Assembly (NCBI GenBank): GCA_003612625.1
Contig: RAZJ01000009.1
Span: forward strand, 29,645 to 93,644
Direction: 5' to 3'
DNA: 64,000 nt
Origin: a bacterium 1XD42-1
Lineage (GTDB): Bacteria; Bacillota; Clostridia; Oscillospirales; Ruminococcaceae
The notes beneath the pieces are model-generated. The model was not told the DNA's origin, ran no database searches, and saw nothing but the letters and a program-made list of their open reading frames with translations. A program made the translations under genes and the position numbers. Shown here in pieces: positions 51,261-61,260 of the stretch (position 1 is the first letter of the stretch; the number at the start of each line of letters is the position of its first letter).

Positions 51261-53099
51261 ATGGCACGGGAAGGAATGCCGCCGCATGACGGGAAACGAA
51301 AAGACAATGATTTGTTAAAGCCAAAAAAGGAAAAAAGGGCACGGATTGGGCGGATTATCCGGGTCAAAGAGCCAAGCCCAAAAGAAGAAGAAAAGGATCT
51401 TGGAAAAGAGGGGAGCCTGCTTTACCGCATCTGGCAGAAAAGCCGGGAAATGCTGGTGAAAAAAGAAGGCGGGAAAGAAATTACAGAAGAAGCAGGTGCC
51501 GCGGCTTTTTATCAGGAAGCTTCTGTGGAAAAAGGGACGACGCCAGCCTGGCTTCAGGAACAGATTCCCCAGGACCCTTTGAAAGAACTTTGGCATAAAT
51601 GGGGGAAAGGCGACGTATATGCGCCGGAATCTTTTTTAACAGGTGAAACCCCGCCGGAATTACAACGGTTTTGGGATTTGGTGCGCCGGACAGCGCATAT
51701 GATCCTTTTGGGGGATCAGGCGGATGTAGATGAGGAGAATTTCGATAAGGCAACGATTTTACTGCGCTCCTCCCAGGATTATATGGTGGAATGGATGTTT
51801 TTATTTCCCCCTGAAAATGGCCAGGATGTACAGCCGGAAGAAATTGCAGTTGCTTTGGATGAATCCCGGGTAAAATTTGGAGTGGACTGGGATTTGGCAC
51901 AGCGGGTTGTCAATGAACACCTTTATTTTAAAATGCTTCCCATTGCCAAGGGCCAGGCCCCGGTGGATGGGACAGACGGGGTTTTAATAGAATGTTATTC
52001 CAGGGAATCTACCCTGGATTTAAAAGAACGTCAGGATGGCACGGTAGATTACAGAAGCAGCGGCAGTTTGCAGCTGATCCACCCTGGGGATGTTATCTGC
52101 CGTCTGGAGCCTCCCGGGGAATCTATTGACGGGGTAAATGTGCGGGGCGCGAAAGTCCCAGCCAAACCCGGGAAGCCTGCGCATTTCCCACGGATTAAAA
52201 ATACGGTTGTTTCTCCGGAGGGAGATGAACTGCGTTCCACCGTCAGCGGCCATATCTATTTTGAAAATGACCGGTTTGTAGTGGAAAACTTACTGGTTAT
52301 TGACGGGGATGTCAACGGCACTGTGGGAAACCTGAATTATGATGGGGATATACGGATACAGGGGGATATCTGCGAAGGCTTTTCGGTAAAAGCAACACAA
52401 AATATTACGGTAGCCGGGATGATTTCCAATGCCCAGGTGATTGCCGGCGGCGATATTTTAGTAGGCGGCGGGGTCAATGGCAACGGTACCGGATATTTGG
52501 AGGCCAAAGGCAAGATCCGCAGCAAATTTTTAGAAAACTGCCGGGCTGTATCAGGCGGCGATATTATGGCAGAATCCATTATTTGGTCGGATCTGTTTTG
52601 CAAGGGAAAAATTATTGTAACTTCCGGACGGGGGGTCATCATTGGCGGGACGGTGGTTGCGTTAGAAAGCATTACAGCAAAGGTGATTGGAAATTCTTCC
52701 CGCCGGCCCATCGATATTACCTTGGGATGCCCGCCGGAAATCCTGGAAAAACGGGACCGGTTAGAAGCGGAACTGACGGTATTGCAGAAAGAATTATCCG
52801 GACTGCTGAAGGATCTGGAATTTCTCAAAGGCAAATCAGGAGATCCCCGCAGGGATAAACAATATAATGAGCTGCGCTTGAAAAAGCCCTTGCTGCAAAT
52901 GCAGGAAAGACGGCTGACGGCCCAGCTTAATGAGGCATATGAAACCATTTCTGCTGCAAAAGGCGGAACCATGCGTTGCGAAACATTATATCCGCCTGCT
53001 CATATTTTTATTGGGGCAGGAATACAGACGGTTAATGAGGTACACCATAATTGTTTGGTTTATGGCGCAGCGGGGAAAGTGGTAATCGGTTCCTTGTAG
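51261..53099 (+). CDS. FapA/DUF342-family polymer-associated protein
   Basis: 612 residues. The N-terminal third is charged and probably variable (about 1-120). From about 200 onward comes the DUF342/FapA core: a beta-strand-rich right-handed helix-like region with repeated Gly-containing turns (GDVNGTVGNLNYDGDIRIQG, AGGDILVGGGVNG, GGDIMAESIIW). A coiled coil follows near 490-555. FapA relatives are linked to flagellar or cell-envelope assembly in Firmicutes, and their precise role is not clear. GGGGGG precedes the ATG. Confidence 0.85.
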   Translation: MAREGMPPHDGKRKDNDLLKPKKEKRARIGRIIRVKEPSPKEEEKDLGKEGSLLYRIWQKSREMLVKKEGGKEITEEAGAAAFYQEASVEKGTTPAWLQEQIPQDPLKELWHKWGKGDVYAPESFLTGETPPELQRFWDLVRRTAHMILLGDQADVDEENFDKATILLRSSQDYMVEWMFLFPPENGQDVQPEEIAVALDESRVKFGVDWDLAQRVVNEHLYFKMLPIAKGQAPVDGTDGVLIECYSRESTLDLKERQDGTVDYRSSGSLQLIHPGDVICRLEPPGESIDGVNVRGAKVPAKPGKPAHFPRIKNTVVSPEGDELRSTVSGHIYFENDRFVVENLLVIDGDVNGTVGNLNYDGDIRIQGDICEGFSVKATQNITVAGMISNAQVIAGGDILVGGGVNGNGTGYLEAKGKIRSKFLENCRAVSGGDIMAESIIWSDLFCKGKIIVTSGRGVIIGGTVVALESITAKVIGNSSRRPIDITLGCPPEILEKRDRLEAELTVLQKELSGLLKDLEFLKGKSGDPRRDKQYNELRLKKPLLQMQERRLTAQLNEAYETISAAKGGTMRCETLYPPAHIFIGAGIQTVNEVHHNCLVYGAAGKVVIGSL

Positions 53100-53125
53100 C
53101 CCGTTCACAAAGGAGGTAATCTTTT

Positions 53126-54046
53126 ATGAAAAATAAAAAAATCACTTTATTCTGTGCCGCAGGGGTAATTACATTATTTTTAAATGGATGCGTTCAGACA
53201 AAGCCTCAAAGCCAGCCCCCCTATATCGGTGCGGAAAGGGCAAAAAATACAGCGTTACAGGAAGCAAGTGCTTCACCGGAAGCGGCAGCCGACTTGTCTG
53301 CCGATTTGAAAACGAAAAACGGCCAGGATTATTATGAAGTGATCTTTGATTATAACGAGAGGCATTATATCTACCAGATTGATCCATTGACTGGAAACAT
53401 AGCCAGCCGGGATGTATCGGATCTCAGCCTTGCTCCGGCTTCTTCGGAAAGCCCCGCAGAAAGTGAACCGGCAGCAGTGCCGGACATCCAGCCCGGCGAA
53501 AGGGAATCCTCCCAGGAAACAGCTCAAACAGCGGCTCCCCAGGAGGCCGCTGTTCCGCAGGCCATTCCCCAAAGCAGCTCCCAGGGAAATGAGCCGATGG
53601 GGGAAGAAAAAGCGAAAAGCATTGCTTTGGCTCATGCGGGCTTAGAGGCAGGTCAGGTATCTTTTGTGAAGGTCAAACAGGATTGGGAAGACGGGCGCCT
53701 TGTTTATGAGGTGGAGTTTTACTCCAATAATGGCGCTATGGAATATGACTATGAAATAGATGCTTATTCCGGTGCCATTGTCAGCTATGACTATGATGCG
53801 GAATCTGATATACCACCGGCCGCCCATGGAACGGCCGGCGCTGTGATAGGGGAAGACAAGGCCAAAAGCATTGCTTTAGCAAAGGTTCCCGGTGCAGCAG
53901 CATCCCATATTTATCAATTTGAAACCGATTATGATGACGGCCGGATGGAATATGAAGGGGAAATCAGATACAACGGAATGGAATATGAATTTGAAATTGA
54001 CGCAGCTACTGGCACAATCCTGAGCTGGAAAGCTGAACCCTATTAG
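53126..54046 (+). CDS. Lipoprotein with three PepSY-type domains
   Basis: 306 residues. The signal ends FLNGC (Cys22). Three PepSY units: about 32-95 (IGAERAKNTALQEA, YYEVIFDY, YIYQIDPLTGNI), 158-222 (GEEKAKSIALAHAGL, YEVEFYS, YDYEIDAYSGAI) and 240-305 (GEDKAKSIALAKVPGA, YEGEIRYN, YEFEIDAATGTI). A Ser/Pro/Gln linker separates the first two. PepSY domains inhibit or regulate secreted proteases. Perfect AAAGGAGG before the ATG. It lies 26 bases after the DUF342 gene. Confidence 0.9.
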   Translation: MKNKKITLFCAAGVITLFLNGCVQTKPQSQPPYIGAERAKNTALQEASASPEAAADLSADLKTKNGQDYYEVIFDYNERHYIYQIDPLTGNIASRDVSDLSLAPASSESPAESEPAAVPDIQPGERESSQETAQTAAPQEAAVPQAIPQSSSQGNEPMGEEKAKSIALAHAGLEAGQVSFVKVKQDWEDGRLVYEVEFYSNNGAMEYDYEIDAYSGAIVSYDYDAESDIPPAAHGTAGAVIGEDKAKSIALAKVPGAAASHIYQFETDYDDGRMEYEGEIRYNGMEYEFEIDAATGTILSWKAEPY

Positions 54047-54096
54047 AAAAAAGGCTTTTTTAAAAACTGCAAACAACAGGAAGGAGAAGTTGGAGA

Positions 54097-54990
54097 ATGG
54101 CTTATACATTTGATAAAAGTTTAGAAACAGGAAACGCAATGATTGATTCCCAGCACCGGCAGCTTATTGATGCAATTAACTCTTTAATGGCCGCCTGTTC
54201 CCAGGGGAAGGGCCGGCAGGAAATTGATAAAATAGCCCGTTTTTTAGAAGACTATACAGCAAAACATTTTGGAGATGAAGAAAAACTGCAAATGCAGTCC
54301 CGTTATCCGGATTATGTGAACCATAAAAGATATCATGAAACCTTTAAAAAAGTGGTTCATGAAATTTCCTCAGAGCTTTCTCAAAAAGGGCCTTCCGTAG
54401 CGTTGGTCAGCAAAGTAAATACGAGTATTGGCGGCTGGCTGGTCAATCATATTACAAAAGAAGATGTAAAAGTAGCGGCACATCTGCGTACTGCAAAACC
54501 GGCGGTCAGCACCTTAGGAGCAAGGACGCCAGGCGCTCCGGCAGCGGCAGCCAGAACACCTGGAATTGGAGCTGCCAGAAAATCGTATACTTTTACAAGC
54601 GATTTGGCAACAGGGAATACAATGATTGACACACAGCACAAGCAGTTATTTACAGCGATCAATAATTTGCTGGATGCCTGCTCCAAAGGAAATGGAAGGC
54701 AGACCATCGAAACGACATGCCATTTCCTGGAAAATTATACAACCAAGCATTTTGGGGATGAAGAAAAATTACAGCAGCAATCCCATTATCCGGATTACTT
54801 AAACCATAAAAAATACCATGATCAATTTAAAAAGACCGTAAAGGAAATTTCTATGGAGCTTTCTCAAAAAGGCCCTTCTATTTTGCTGGTCAATAAGATT
54901 ACCACAAGTGTTGGAAACTGGCTGGTCAGCCATATTAAACAGCAGGATATGAAGGTAGTAGCCCATCTCCAAAAAAGCCAGAAAAAATAA
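54097..54990 (+). CDS. Tandem bacteriohemerythrin (two diiron domains)
   Basis: 297 residues, two hemerythrin domains of about 130 residues joined by a Pro/Ala-rich linker (about 135-162). Domain 1 ligands: His20, His57, Glu61, His76, His80, His118 and Asp123. Domain 2: His181, His218, Glu222, His237, His241, His279 and Asp284. All seven ligand positions are intact in both. Bacterial hemerythrins bind O2 and may protect anaerobes or sense oxygen. A single domain is the usual cytoplasmic form; a tandem one is less common. No signal peptide. AAGGAG lies before the ATG. Confidence 0.93.
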   Translation: MAYTFDKSLETGNAMIDSQHRQLIDAINSLMAACSQGKGRQEIDKIARFLEDYTAKHFGDEEKLQMQSRYPDYVNHKRYHETFKKVVHEISSELSQKGPSVALVSKVNTSIGGWLVNHITKEDVKVAAHLRTAKPAVSTLGARTPGAPAAAARTPGIGAARKSYTFTSDLATGNTMIDTQHKQLFTAINNLLDACSKGNGRQTIETTCHFLENYTTKHFGDEEKLQQQSHYPDYLNHKKYHDQFKKTVKEISMELSQKGPSILLVNKITTSVGNWLVSHIKQQDMKVVAHLQKSQKK

Positions 54991-55010
54991 TTGGAAAGGA
55001 AACAGAAGGA

Positions 55011-55646
55011 ATGCCCATCAATTTTGAAGAAATGAGCCTGCTTCTCCAGCAGGGACGCGCTCCGGCTTTAAAAGAAAAAGTGAAAGAAGCTTTAGACGCC
55101 GGAACATCCCCCCAGGAAGTCCTGGAAAAAGCCCTTTTGCCGGGGATGGACGTAATAGGCGGAAAGTTTAAAGAAAATAAAGTATTTATTCCGGAAGTCA
55201 TGCTGGCCGCCCGCGCCATGAATGGCGCAATGGACGTTTTAAAGCCTTTGATGGCGGCAGGGGAAGAAGGCAAAGGCACTGTTGTTATTGGGACAGTGAA
55301 GGGGGATATGCACGACGTAGGGAAAAACCTGTGCAAAATGATGATGGAAGGCAAAGGCTTAAAAGTGATTGATTTAGGCGTCAATGTGCCTCCGGAAAAA
55401 TATATAGCGGCAGCCTTGGAAAATAAAGCCCGTGTGATTGCCTGTTCCGCATTGCTGACAACCACCATGCGGGAAATGGCAAAAGTAGTGGAAGCCGTAA
55501 AAGAAGCAGGGCTTTCCGGACAGGTAAAAGTTATGATAGGCGGCGCCCCGGTGACCCAGTCTTTTTGTGATTCCATAGGTGCGGACTGTTATACGCCAGA
55601 TGCAGCCTCCTGCGCGGAAGCAGCTTATGGATTTTGCTGTGCCTGA
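55011..55646 (+). CDS. Corrinoid-binding protein (methyl-carrier type)
   Basis: 211 residues. The N-terminal helical cap (about 1-85, B12-binding-2) is followed by a Rossmann-like B12 domain (about 87-210). The lower-ligand motif is DMHDVGKN with His101, and the later segments VIDLGVNVPPEKY and IGGAPVTQSFCDSIGADCYT are typical of MtbC/MttC-type proteins. They carry a methyl group between a methyltransferase and an acceptor. No methyltransferase, RamA-type activase or tetrahydrofolate partner is adjacent, so the partner is encoded elsewhere. Starts 20 bases after the hemerythrin gene. Confidence 0.93.
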   Translation: MPINFEEMSLLLQQGRAPALKEKVKEALDAGTSPQEVLEKALLPGMDVIGGKFKENKVFIPEVMLAARAMNGAMDVLKPLMAAGEEGKGTVVIGTVKGDMHDVGKNLCKMMMEGKGLKVIDLGVNVPPEKYIAAALENKARVIACSALLTTTMREMAKVVEAVKEAGLSGQVKVMIGGAPVTQSFCDSIGADCYTPDAASCAEAAYGFCCA

Positions 55647-55666
55647 TCTGTCAATAAGGAGAAACT

Positions 55667-56380
55667 ATGTTTTGTGAGAAATGCGGAAGGGAAATTCCAG
55701 AAGACAGTATCTATTGTGCTTACTGCGGGATCAAGCTTTCTCCGGAGGCAAAAGCTTCAGACTGGGAAGAAGCGGCCCGCCTGCGGGAGCTTCAGGAAGC
55801 TTATCAGGATAAAAAAGCAGGAAAAAAGGCTGCTGTTGTCCGTAACGCCTATCATGAGTCAGACTGCATCCGGCCAGGGGCGCCAAAAAAGAAGTGCCTG
55901 GATTGCGGAAAGGAACTGCCTGCCAGTACCATAGGGGGGTATTGTGCCCTTTGTGAAACCCGCCGGAACAGGGAAGCGGAAGAACGGGCAGAAGCAGCGG
56001 AAAATAAACGTTTGCAGCAGGAAGAAGCAAAAGGGCTGCGGGACCGTTATGATGTGTCAGATGAATTTGACTGGCGGGTGTTCCAGCAAAACAAGCCAAA
56101 TTCCCAAAAACCAAAAAAATCACGGGTGAATGTGAAAAAGCCAAAAGGAAATTGGAAAAAAGCACTCCTGCTCACCATAGGAATCCTGATAGGGGTAAGG
56201 ATTTTAATTAGTGTTATCGGGATGGTTGTTTATTTTCTGATTTCCAATGTGGCGGTTCCGGAACGGGAGCCGAAAAGCCCTGAACCGCCAATCGTTTCCT
56301 CAGATACCGCCCAGAGGATTTGGGTTGATGATGACGGGAACGTAACCATTCTGGATGATGGTTCAGAGGAATTTTTCTAA
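55667..56380 (+). CDS. Double zinc-ribbon membrane protein
   Basis: 237 residues. Zinc ribbon 1 is CEKCGREIPEDSIYCAYCG (3-21); zinc ribbon 2 has CLDCGKELP and YCALCETRR (about 78-103). A Glu/Arg-rich helix (105-125) and a basic Lys/Pro stretch (about 145-163) precede one membrane helix (about 165-193). A short acidic tail follows. GGAGA before the ATG. It may regulate or tether a partner at the membrane; no specific function recognised. Between the corrinoid protein and valS. Confidence 0.8.
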   Translation: MFCEKCGREIPEDSIYCAYCGIKLSPEAKASDWEEAARLRELQEAYQDKKAGKKAAVVRNAYHESDCIRPGAPKKKCLDCGKELPASTIGGYCALCETRRNREAEERAEAAENKRLQQEEAKGLRDRYDVSDEFDWRVFQQNKPNSQKPKKSRVNVKKPKGNWKKALLLTIGILIGVRILISVIGMVVYFLISNVAVPEREPKSPEPPIVSSDTAQRIWVDDDGNVTILDDGSEEFF

Positions 56381-56394
56381 ATGGAGGAACGTAA

Positions 56395-59010
56395 ATGAAA
56401 AAAGAATTGGAAAAAGTATATGACCCGGCACGGGTGGAAGATAAAACCTATCAGTTTTGGGAGGAGGGCGGCTATTTCCATGCGGAAGTGGAACCGGATA
56501 AGACTCCGTATACCATTGTCATCCCTCCGCCCAATATTACAGGGAAACTGCATATGGGTCATGCCCTGGATGAAACCCTTCAGGATATTTTGATCCGCTG
56601 GCGGCGGATGCAGGGATATAATGCGTTATGGGTGCCTGGAACGGATCATGCTTCCATTGCAACGGAGGCAAAAATTGTGGAAGCCATGCGCCAGGAAGGG
56701 ATCACCAAAGAAGAAATTGGCCGGGAAAAATTCCTGGAACGGGCCTGGAAGTGGAAAGAAACTTACGGGGGCCATATTGTAGGCCAGCTCAAAAAATTAG
56801 GTTCCTCCTGCGACTGGGACAGGGAACGGTTTACTTTGGATGAAGGCTGTTCCAAAGCTGTCCGGGAAGTGTTTGCGAAGCTTTACGAAAAAGGGCTGAT
56901 TTACCGTGGAGAACGGATCATTAACTGGTGCCCCCATTGCCTGACTTCCATTTCTGATATTGAAATCGAATACGCGGAAAAAGACGGATTTTTCTGGCAC
57001 TTAGGCTATCCCATTGTCGGGACAGATGAAGTTTTGGAAATTGCTACCACCCGTCCGGAAACCATGTTAGGCGATACAGCCGTTGCAGTCCATCCGGATG
57101 ATAAACGGTATCAGCATTTAATCGGTAAAAAGGTTTTGCTGCCTCTGGTCAATAAGGAAATCCCCATTGTAGCCGATTCTTATGTAGAAATGGATTTCGG
57201 AACAGGCGTTGTAAAAATTACTCCGGCCCATGATCCCAATGACTTTGAAGTGGGCCTGCGTCATAACCTTCCGGTGATCAATGTGTTTACAGAAGATGCC
57301 CATATCAATGAAAACGGCGGCAAATACCAGGGATTAACCCGGGAAGAATGCCGCAAAGCCATTGTAAAAGATTTGGAGGCCGGCGGATATTTAATCAAAA
57401 CAGAACCTTACAAGCATAATGTAGGAACTTGTTACCGCTGTTCCACAACTGTGGAACCCAGAGTTTCTAAACAATGGTTTGTGAAAATGGAACCTTTGGC
57501 AAAGCCTGCTATTGAAGCAGTCCGCAGCCATAAAACAAAATTTGTACCGGACCGGTTTGAAAAGATTTATTTCCACTGGATGGAAAATATTAAAGACTGG
57601 TGCATTTCCCGCCAGCTCTGGTGGGGCCATCAGATCCCGGCCTGGTATTGCCAGGACTGCGGGGAAATGGTGGTTGCAAGGGAAAATCCAACAGAATGTC
57701 CAAAATGCCATAGTAAAAATTTAGTCCAGGATCCGGATACTTTAGATACCTGGTTCAGTTCTGCCCTTTGGCCCTTCTCCACTTTGGGCTGGCCGGATAA
57801 GACCCCGGAACTCCAGCATTTTTATCCCACTTCCACCCTGGTCACAGGATATGATATTATCTTTTTCTGGGTAGCCCGTATGATTTTCTCCGGATTGGAG
57901 CATATGGGAGAACCCCCCTTTGAAACCGTATTGATCCATGGGCTGGTACGGGATGCCCAGGGCCGCAAAATGAGCAAATCCTTAGGGAATGGTATTGATC
58001 CGCTGGAAATTATCCGGGATTATGGTGCAGATGCTTTGCGGTTTACCCTGGCAACCGGCAACAGCCCTGGCAACGACATGCGGTTCTCCACAGAAAAAGT
58101 AAATGCTTCCCGGAATTTTGCCAATAAATTATGGAATGCGGCCCGGTTCATTTTGATGAACCTTTCCGACGAAATCCAAACGCCGGATTTGCCGGAAAAA
58201 TTCACATTAGAAGATAAATGGATGCTGACAAAATATTACAGCCTGGTAGGGGAAGTCACAGAAAACCTGGAGAAATTTGAACTGGGCCTGGCTGTCCAGA
58301 AGTTGTATGATTTTATTTGGGACGTATTCTGCGACTGGTATATTGAGCTGTGTAAAACACGCCTCCAGACTGGCGGGGAAACGGCCCTAGATGCCCAGCG
58401 TATGCTGGTTTATGTTATGAATGGGGCGCTGCGGCTTCTCCATCCCTTTATGCCTTTTATTACAGAGGAAATCTGGCAGGCCCTGCCCCATGAAGGGGAA
58501 AGTATTATGGTTGCCCCATGGCCCCAGAAAAAAGAAGGCTATCCCCAGGAAGAAGCTGCCTTTGAAAAGATTATGGCCGTCATTAAAGGCATCCGCAACC
58601 GCCGCGCTGAAATGAATGTACCGCCTTCTAAAAAAGCCGGAATTTTTATTGCCACAGCATATCAGGATGTTTTTCAACAGGGTACGCCTTTCTTAACCCG
58701 GCTGGCCTATGCTTCCCATGTGGAAATCGGCCAGGAATTTGACTTGAAGGGTGCGGTCCAGGTGGTAACAGATGCGGCCCGTGTCTTTATCCCTATGGAC
58801 GAACTGATTGACAAAGAAAAAGAACTGGCGCGGCTGGCAAAAGAAAAAGCAGTTTGTGAAAAGGAAATTCAGGGCCTGACCGGGAAGCTGTCTAATCAGG
58901 GGTTTGTTTCAAAAGCTCCTGCCCATGTAGTAGAAGCAGAACGGGCCAAATTGGAAAAACAAAAAGAACGTTTAACAAAAATTCAGGAAAGCATTGCAGC
59001 CTTCCAGTAA
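56395..59010 (+). CDS. valS: Valyl-tRNA synthetase
   Basis: 871 residues, class I. The HIGH-type motif is [15 protein letters not shown] (about 43-57) and KMSKS lies in [14 protein letters not shown] (about 523-536). The editing (CP1) domain has [19 protein letters not shown]. The C-terminal coiled coil ([20 protein letters not shown]) is typical of ValRS. GGAGG before the ATG. No T-box leader is visible upstream, as the preceding gene ends only 14 bases earlier. Confidence 0.98.
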   Translation: MKKELEKVYDPARVEDKTYQFWEEGGYFHAEVEPDKTPYTIVIPPPNITGKLHMGHALDETLQDILIRWRRMQGYNALWVPGTDHASIATEAKIVEAMRQEGITKEEIGREKFLERAWKWKETYGGHIVGQLKKLGSSCDWDRERFTLDEGCSKAVREVFAKLYEKGLIYRGERIINWCPHCLTSISDIEIEYAEKDGFFWHLGYPIVGTDEVLEIATTRPETMLGDTAVAVHPDDKRYQHLIGKKVLLPLVNKEIPIVADSYVEMDFGTGVVKITPAHDPNDFEVGLRHNLPVINVFTEDAHINENGGKYQGLTREECRKAIVKDLEAGGYLIKTEPYKHNVGTCYRCSTTVEPRVSKQWFVKMEPLAKPAIEAVRSHKTKFVPDRFEKIYFHWMENIKDWCISRQLWWGHQIPAWYCQDCGEMVVARENPTECPKCHSKNLVQDPDTLDTWFSSALWPFSTLGWPDKTPELQHFYPTSTLVTGYDIIFFWVARMIFSGLEHMGEPPFETVLIHGLVRDAQGRKMSKSLGNGIDPLEIIRDYGADALRFTLATGNSPGNDMRFSTEKVNASRNFANKLWNAARFILMNLSDEIQTPDLPEKFTLEDKWMLTKYYSLVGEVTENLEKFELGLAVQKLYDFIWDVFCDWYIELCKTRLQTGGETALDAQRMLVYVMNGALRLLHPFMPFITEEIWQALPHEGESIMVAPWPQKKEGYPQEEAAFEKIMAVIKGIRNRRAEMNVPPSKKAGIFIATAYQDVFQQGTPFLTRLAYASHVEIGQEFDLKGAVQVVTDAARVFIPMDELIDKEKELARLAKEKAVCEKEIQGLTGKLSNQGFVSKAPAHVVEAERAKLEKQKERLTKIQESIAAFQ

Positions 59011-59018
59011 AAATTTTA

Positions 59019-59049
59019 CAAGCCGCGCGCTGACTGCGCGGCTTGTTTT
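59019..59049 (+). terminator. Terminator of valS
   Basis: A 10-bp perfect stem CAAGCCGCGC/GCGCGGCTTG with a seven-base loop, then TTTTA, starting nine bases after the stop. Confidence 0.88.
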
Positions 59050-59070
59050 ATGAAAGGATGGAATCAAAAC

Positions 59071-59952
59071 ATGAAATGGCTGAAATATGGAATATGCCTT
59101 TTGCTGGCAGTCTGTTTGTGTTCTGCCTGTGGGGGCCGTCAGGCAGCTTCCGGGGATAACGGCGGGGAAGAAGTACCGGAGCTGCCTGCGGAAACGGAAG
59201 CCGGTACGGAAGGCAATCTGTTAGCTCAAATGGATGCGGTTTATGCTCAGTTTGACATATCCCCCCTCCCATTAAAAGGGCCGGAAACTTACGCTGCTTT
59301 GGACAGCTATGACGGCGGAACCCAGTTTGTCCAGGAGGACGAAACGGCTAAAATGTTGGCAAAGGCCATTTATAATGTATTGGATGCTTATGGAAATGGA
59401 CTGGGAACTTACAGCAGTGATGATGATTTACTGATGGCCCGGACAACCACAGCTTTATTCCATACAGCGCCGGTAGATTTTTCCTGGGAAATGGGCAGGG
59501 AAGGGGAATTTTCCTGCAATTCCCCTAATCATGTTTTAGCAAGCCTTGTAAAACGGGAGTTAGAATCAGGGCGTACCCCCATAGCCGTTTATTATGCTGA
59601 CGAAGTACATAAAACAGCCCAAAAGCTGTTTGGCACAGAAGCCCGTATCACAGATATGGATGAACCGCCTTATTATTATTATGAAAAAGAAAAAGCTTAT
59701 CTTTTAATGGAACAGTTGGGATCGGAAAGCATGGTGCCGCAAATTTTATCTTACCAGAAAACAGAAAGCGGTTATCAGGCGGAAGCAATTCTGGTACATC
59801 GGGAGGGCGGTAATTTAGAATATAATGCCCAGCCATTGACAAAAGAGAATTTCTCACAAGTGACCGCACGTGCCCAGCATTTACGTTATACCTTCCGTCA
59901 GGATGGGGAACAGCTTATTTTAACGGGCATTGAAGCATGGAGGCCGGAATAA
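59071..59952 (+). CDS. Uncharacterised lipoprotein
   Basis: 293 residues from ATG 59071 (AAAGGATGG upstream). The signal ends LCSAC (Cys20). After an acidic linker (about 24-60), the mature region shows no family I recognise; segments include VDFSWEMGREGEFSCNSPNH and IAVYYADEVHKTAQKLFGTE. The frame runs to six bases before folC. It is probably a surface protein in the same transcript as folC, though a terminator precedes it. Confidence 0.75.
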   Translation: MKWLKYGICLLLAVCLCSACGGRQAASGDNGGEEVPELPAETEAGTEGNLLAQMDAVYAQFDISPLPLKGPETYAALDSYDGGTQFVQEDETAKMLAKAIYNVLDAYGNGLGTYSSDDDLLMARTTTALFHTAPVDFSWEMGREGEFSCNSPNHVLASLVKRELESGRTPIAVYYADEVHKTAQKLFGTEARITDMDEPPYYYYEKEKAYLLMEQLGSESMVPQILSYQKTESGYQAEAILVHREGGNLEYNAQPLTKENFSQVTARAQHLRYTFRQDGEQLILTGIEAWRPE

Positions 59953-59958
59953 AAAAGT

Positions 59959-61239
59959 ATGATGGAATATGAACAGGCACTGGCCTATATTCATTCTCAT
60001 AAACGGTTTTCATCCGTTCCCACATTGGACCGGATGGGGAATTTGATGTCTTTGTTAGGAAATCCCCATCAGGCAATGCCCTTTGTCCATATAGCGGGAA
60101 CCAATGGAAAAGGCAGTACGGCAGCTATGACAGCCAATATTTTAAAAGAAGCTGGCTATCGTACCGGATTAACCATATCCCCTTATGTAGTGGATTTTCG
60201 GGAACGGATGCAGGTTAATGGAAAAATGATTTCCAAAGAAGCTTTGACGGCGCTGGTAGAAAAAGTCCGGCCTTTCACGGACCAAATAGAAGATTTAGCG
60301 GAATTTGAATTGGTAACAGCACTGGCATTCCTTTGGTTTGCCCAGGAAAACTGCCAGATTGTAGTGGCTGAGGTAGGGCTAGGGGGCCGGTATGACGCAA
60401 CCAATATAATAGATCCGCCTTTGGCCCCGGTGATTATGAAAATCGGTCTGGATCATACAGCTATTTTAGGGGATACCCTGGAAAAAATTGCGGCAGAAAA
60501 AGCAGCTATTATAAAGCCGGGCTGTACAAAAGCCTTTACCATTGCCCGGCAGAGGGGCCATGTGAAGGAAGTTTTAGAACAGCGCTGTCAGGAGGCTGGG
60601 TGCAAGTTGTTTTATCCGCCTTTGGAGGCAGGCCGGATTCTTTCTATGGGCTTAGAAGGTACAGACTTGCAATATAATAATTATCGAATCCATATTCCCT
60701 TGTTAGGCCCCCACCAGGTGGAAAATACTTTAACAGTTATATCAGTTTGTGAACATCTCCGGGAGAATGGTTTCCCCAATCTGTCATCTGGCGCCATTGA
60801 AAAAGGGATTGCTTCTGTCCAATTTCCAGCCCGGATGGAAATTGTCAGACGGAACCCTCTTGTTATCATAGACGGCGCCCATAATCCCGATGGTGCGGAA
60901 GCTTTAACAAAAGCCCTCCAATTGGCGAAGGACAAGCCTTTGGTTGGTGTAATGGGAATGGCGGCAGATAAGGACAGCCAGCAGGCATTATCTTTATTAG
61001 CCCCCTGTTTTACAGAGCTGATTTGCACCACTCCGGATACACCAAGGGCTTTGGAAGGGGCAGAGCTGGCCCAGCGGGCAAAAGCATTTTGTCCGGTAGT
61101 TTCCATATGTCCGGATATTTCAGAAGCTTGTGAACAGGGCGTTCAGAAAGCACTCCAATTAGGCGGGGCTGTTATCATATGCGGTTCTTTCTTTTTAGCG
61201 GCGCCTGCCAGGGCTTATTTTCTGTCACCAAAACAATAA
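59959..61239 (+). CDS. folC: Bifunctional folylpolyglutamate/dihydrofolate synthase
   Basis: 426 residues of the Mur-ligase-like family. It adds glutamate to folates. Motifs: HIAGTNGKGSTAAMTANIL (P-loop, about 46-64), TLEKIAAEKAAIIKPG and IIDGAHNPDGAEALTKAL. The ribosome site (GGAGG within the end of the previous gene) is 14 bases away, so coupling with that gene is likely. Length and motifs are normal. Confidence 0.95.
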   Translation: MMEYEQALAYIHSHKRFSSVPTLDRMGNLMSLLGNPHQAMPFVHIAGTNGKGSTAAMTANILKEAGYRTGLTISPYVVDFRERMQVNGKMISKEALTALVEKVRPFTDQIEDLAEFELVTALAFLWFAQENCQIVVAEVGLGGRYDATNIIDPPLAPVIMKIGLDHTAILGDTLEKIAAEKAAIIKPGCTKAFTIARQRGHVKEVLEQRCQEAGCKLFYPPLEAGRILSMGLEGTDLQYNNYRIHIPLLGPHQVENTLTVISVCEHLRENGFPNLSSGAIEKGIASVQFPARMEIVRRNPLVIIDGAHNPDGAEALTKALQLAKDKPLVGVMGMAADKDSQQALSLLAPCFTELICTTPDTPRALEGAELAQRAKAFCPVVSICPDISEACEQGVQKALQLGGAVIICGSFFLAAPARAYFLSPKQ

Positions 61240-61260
61240 TAAAAAAGGAGCGGAAATTTT

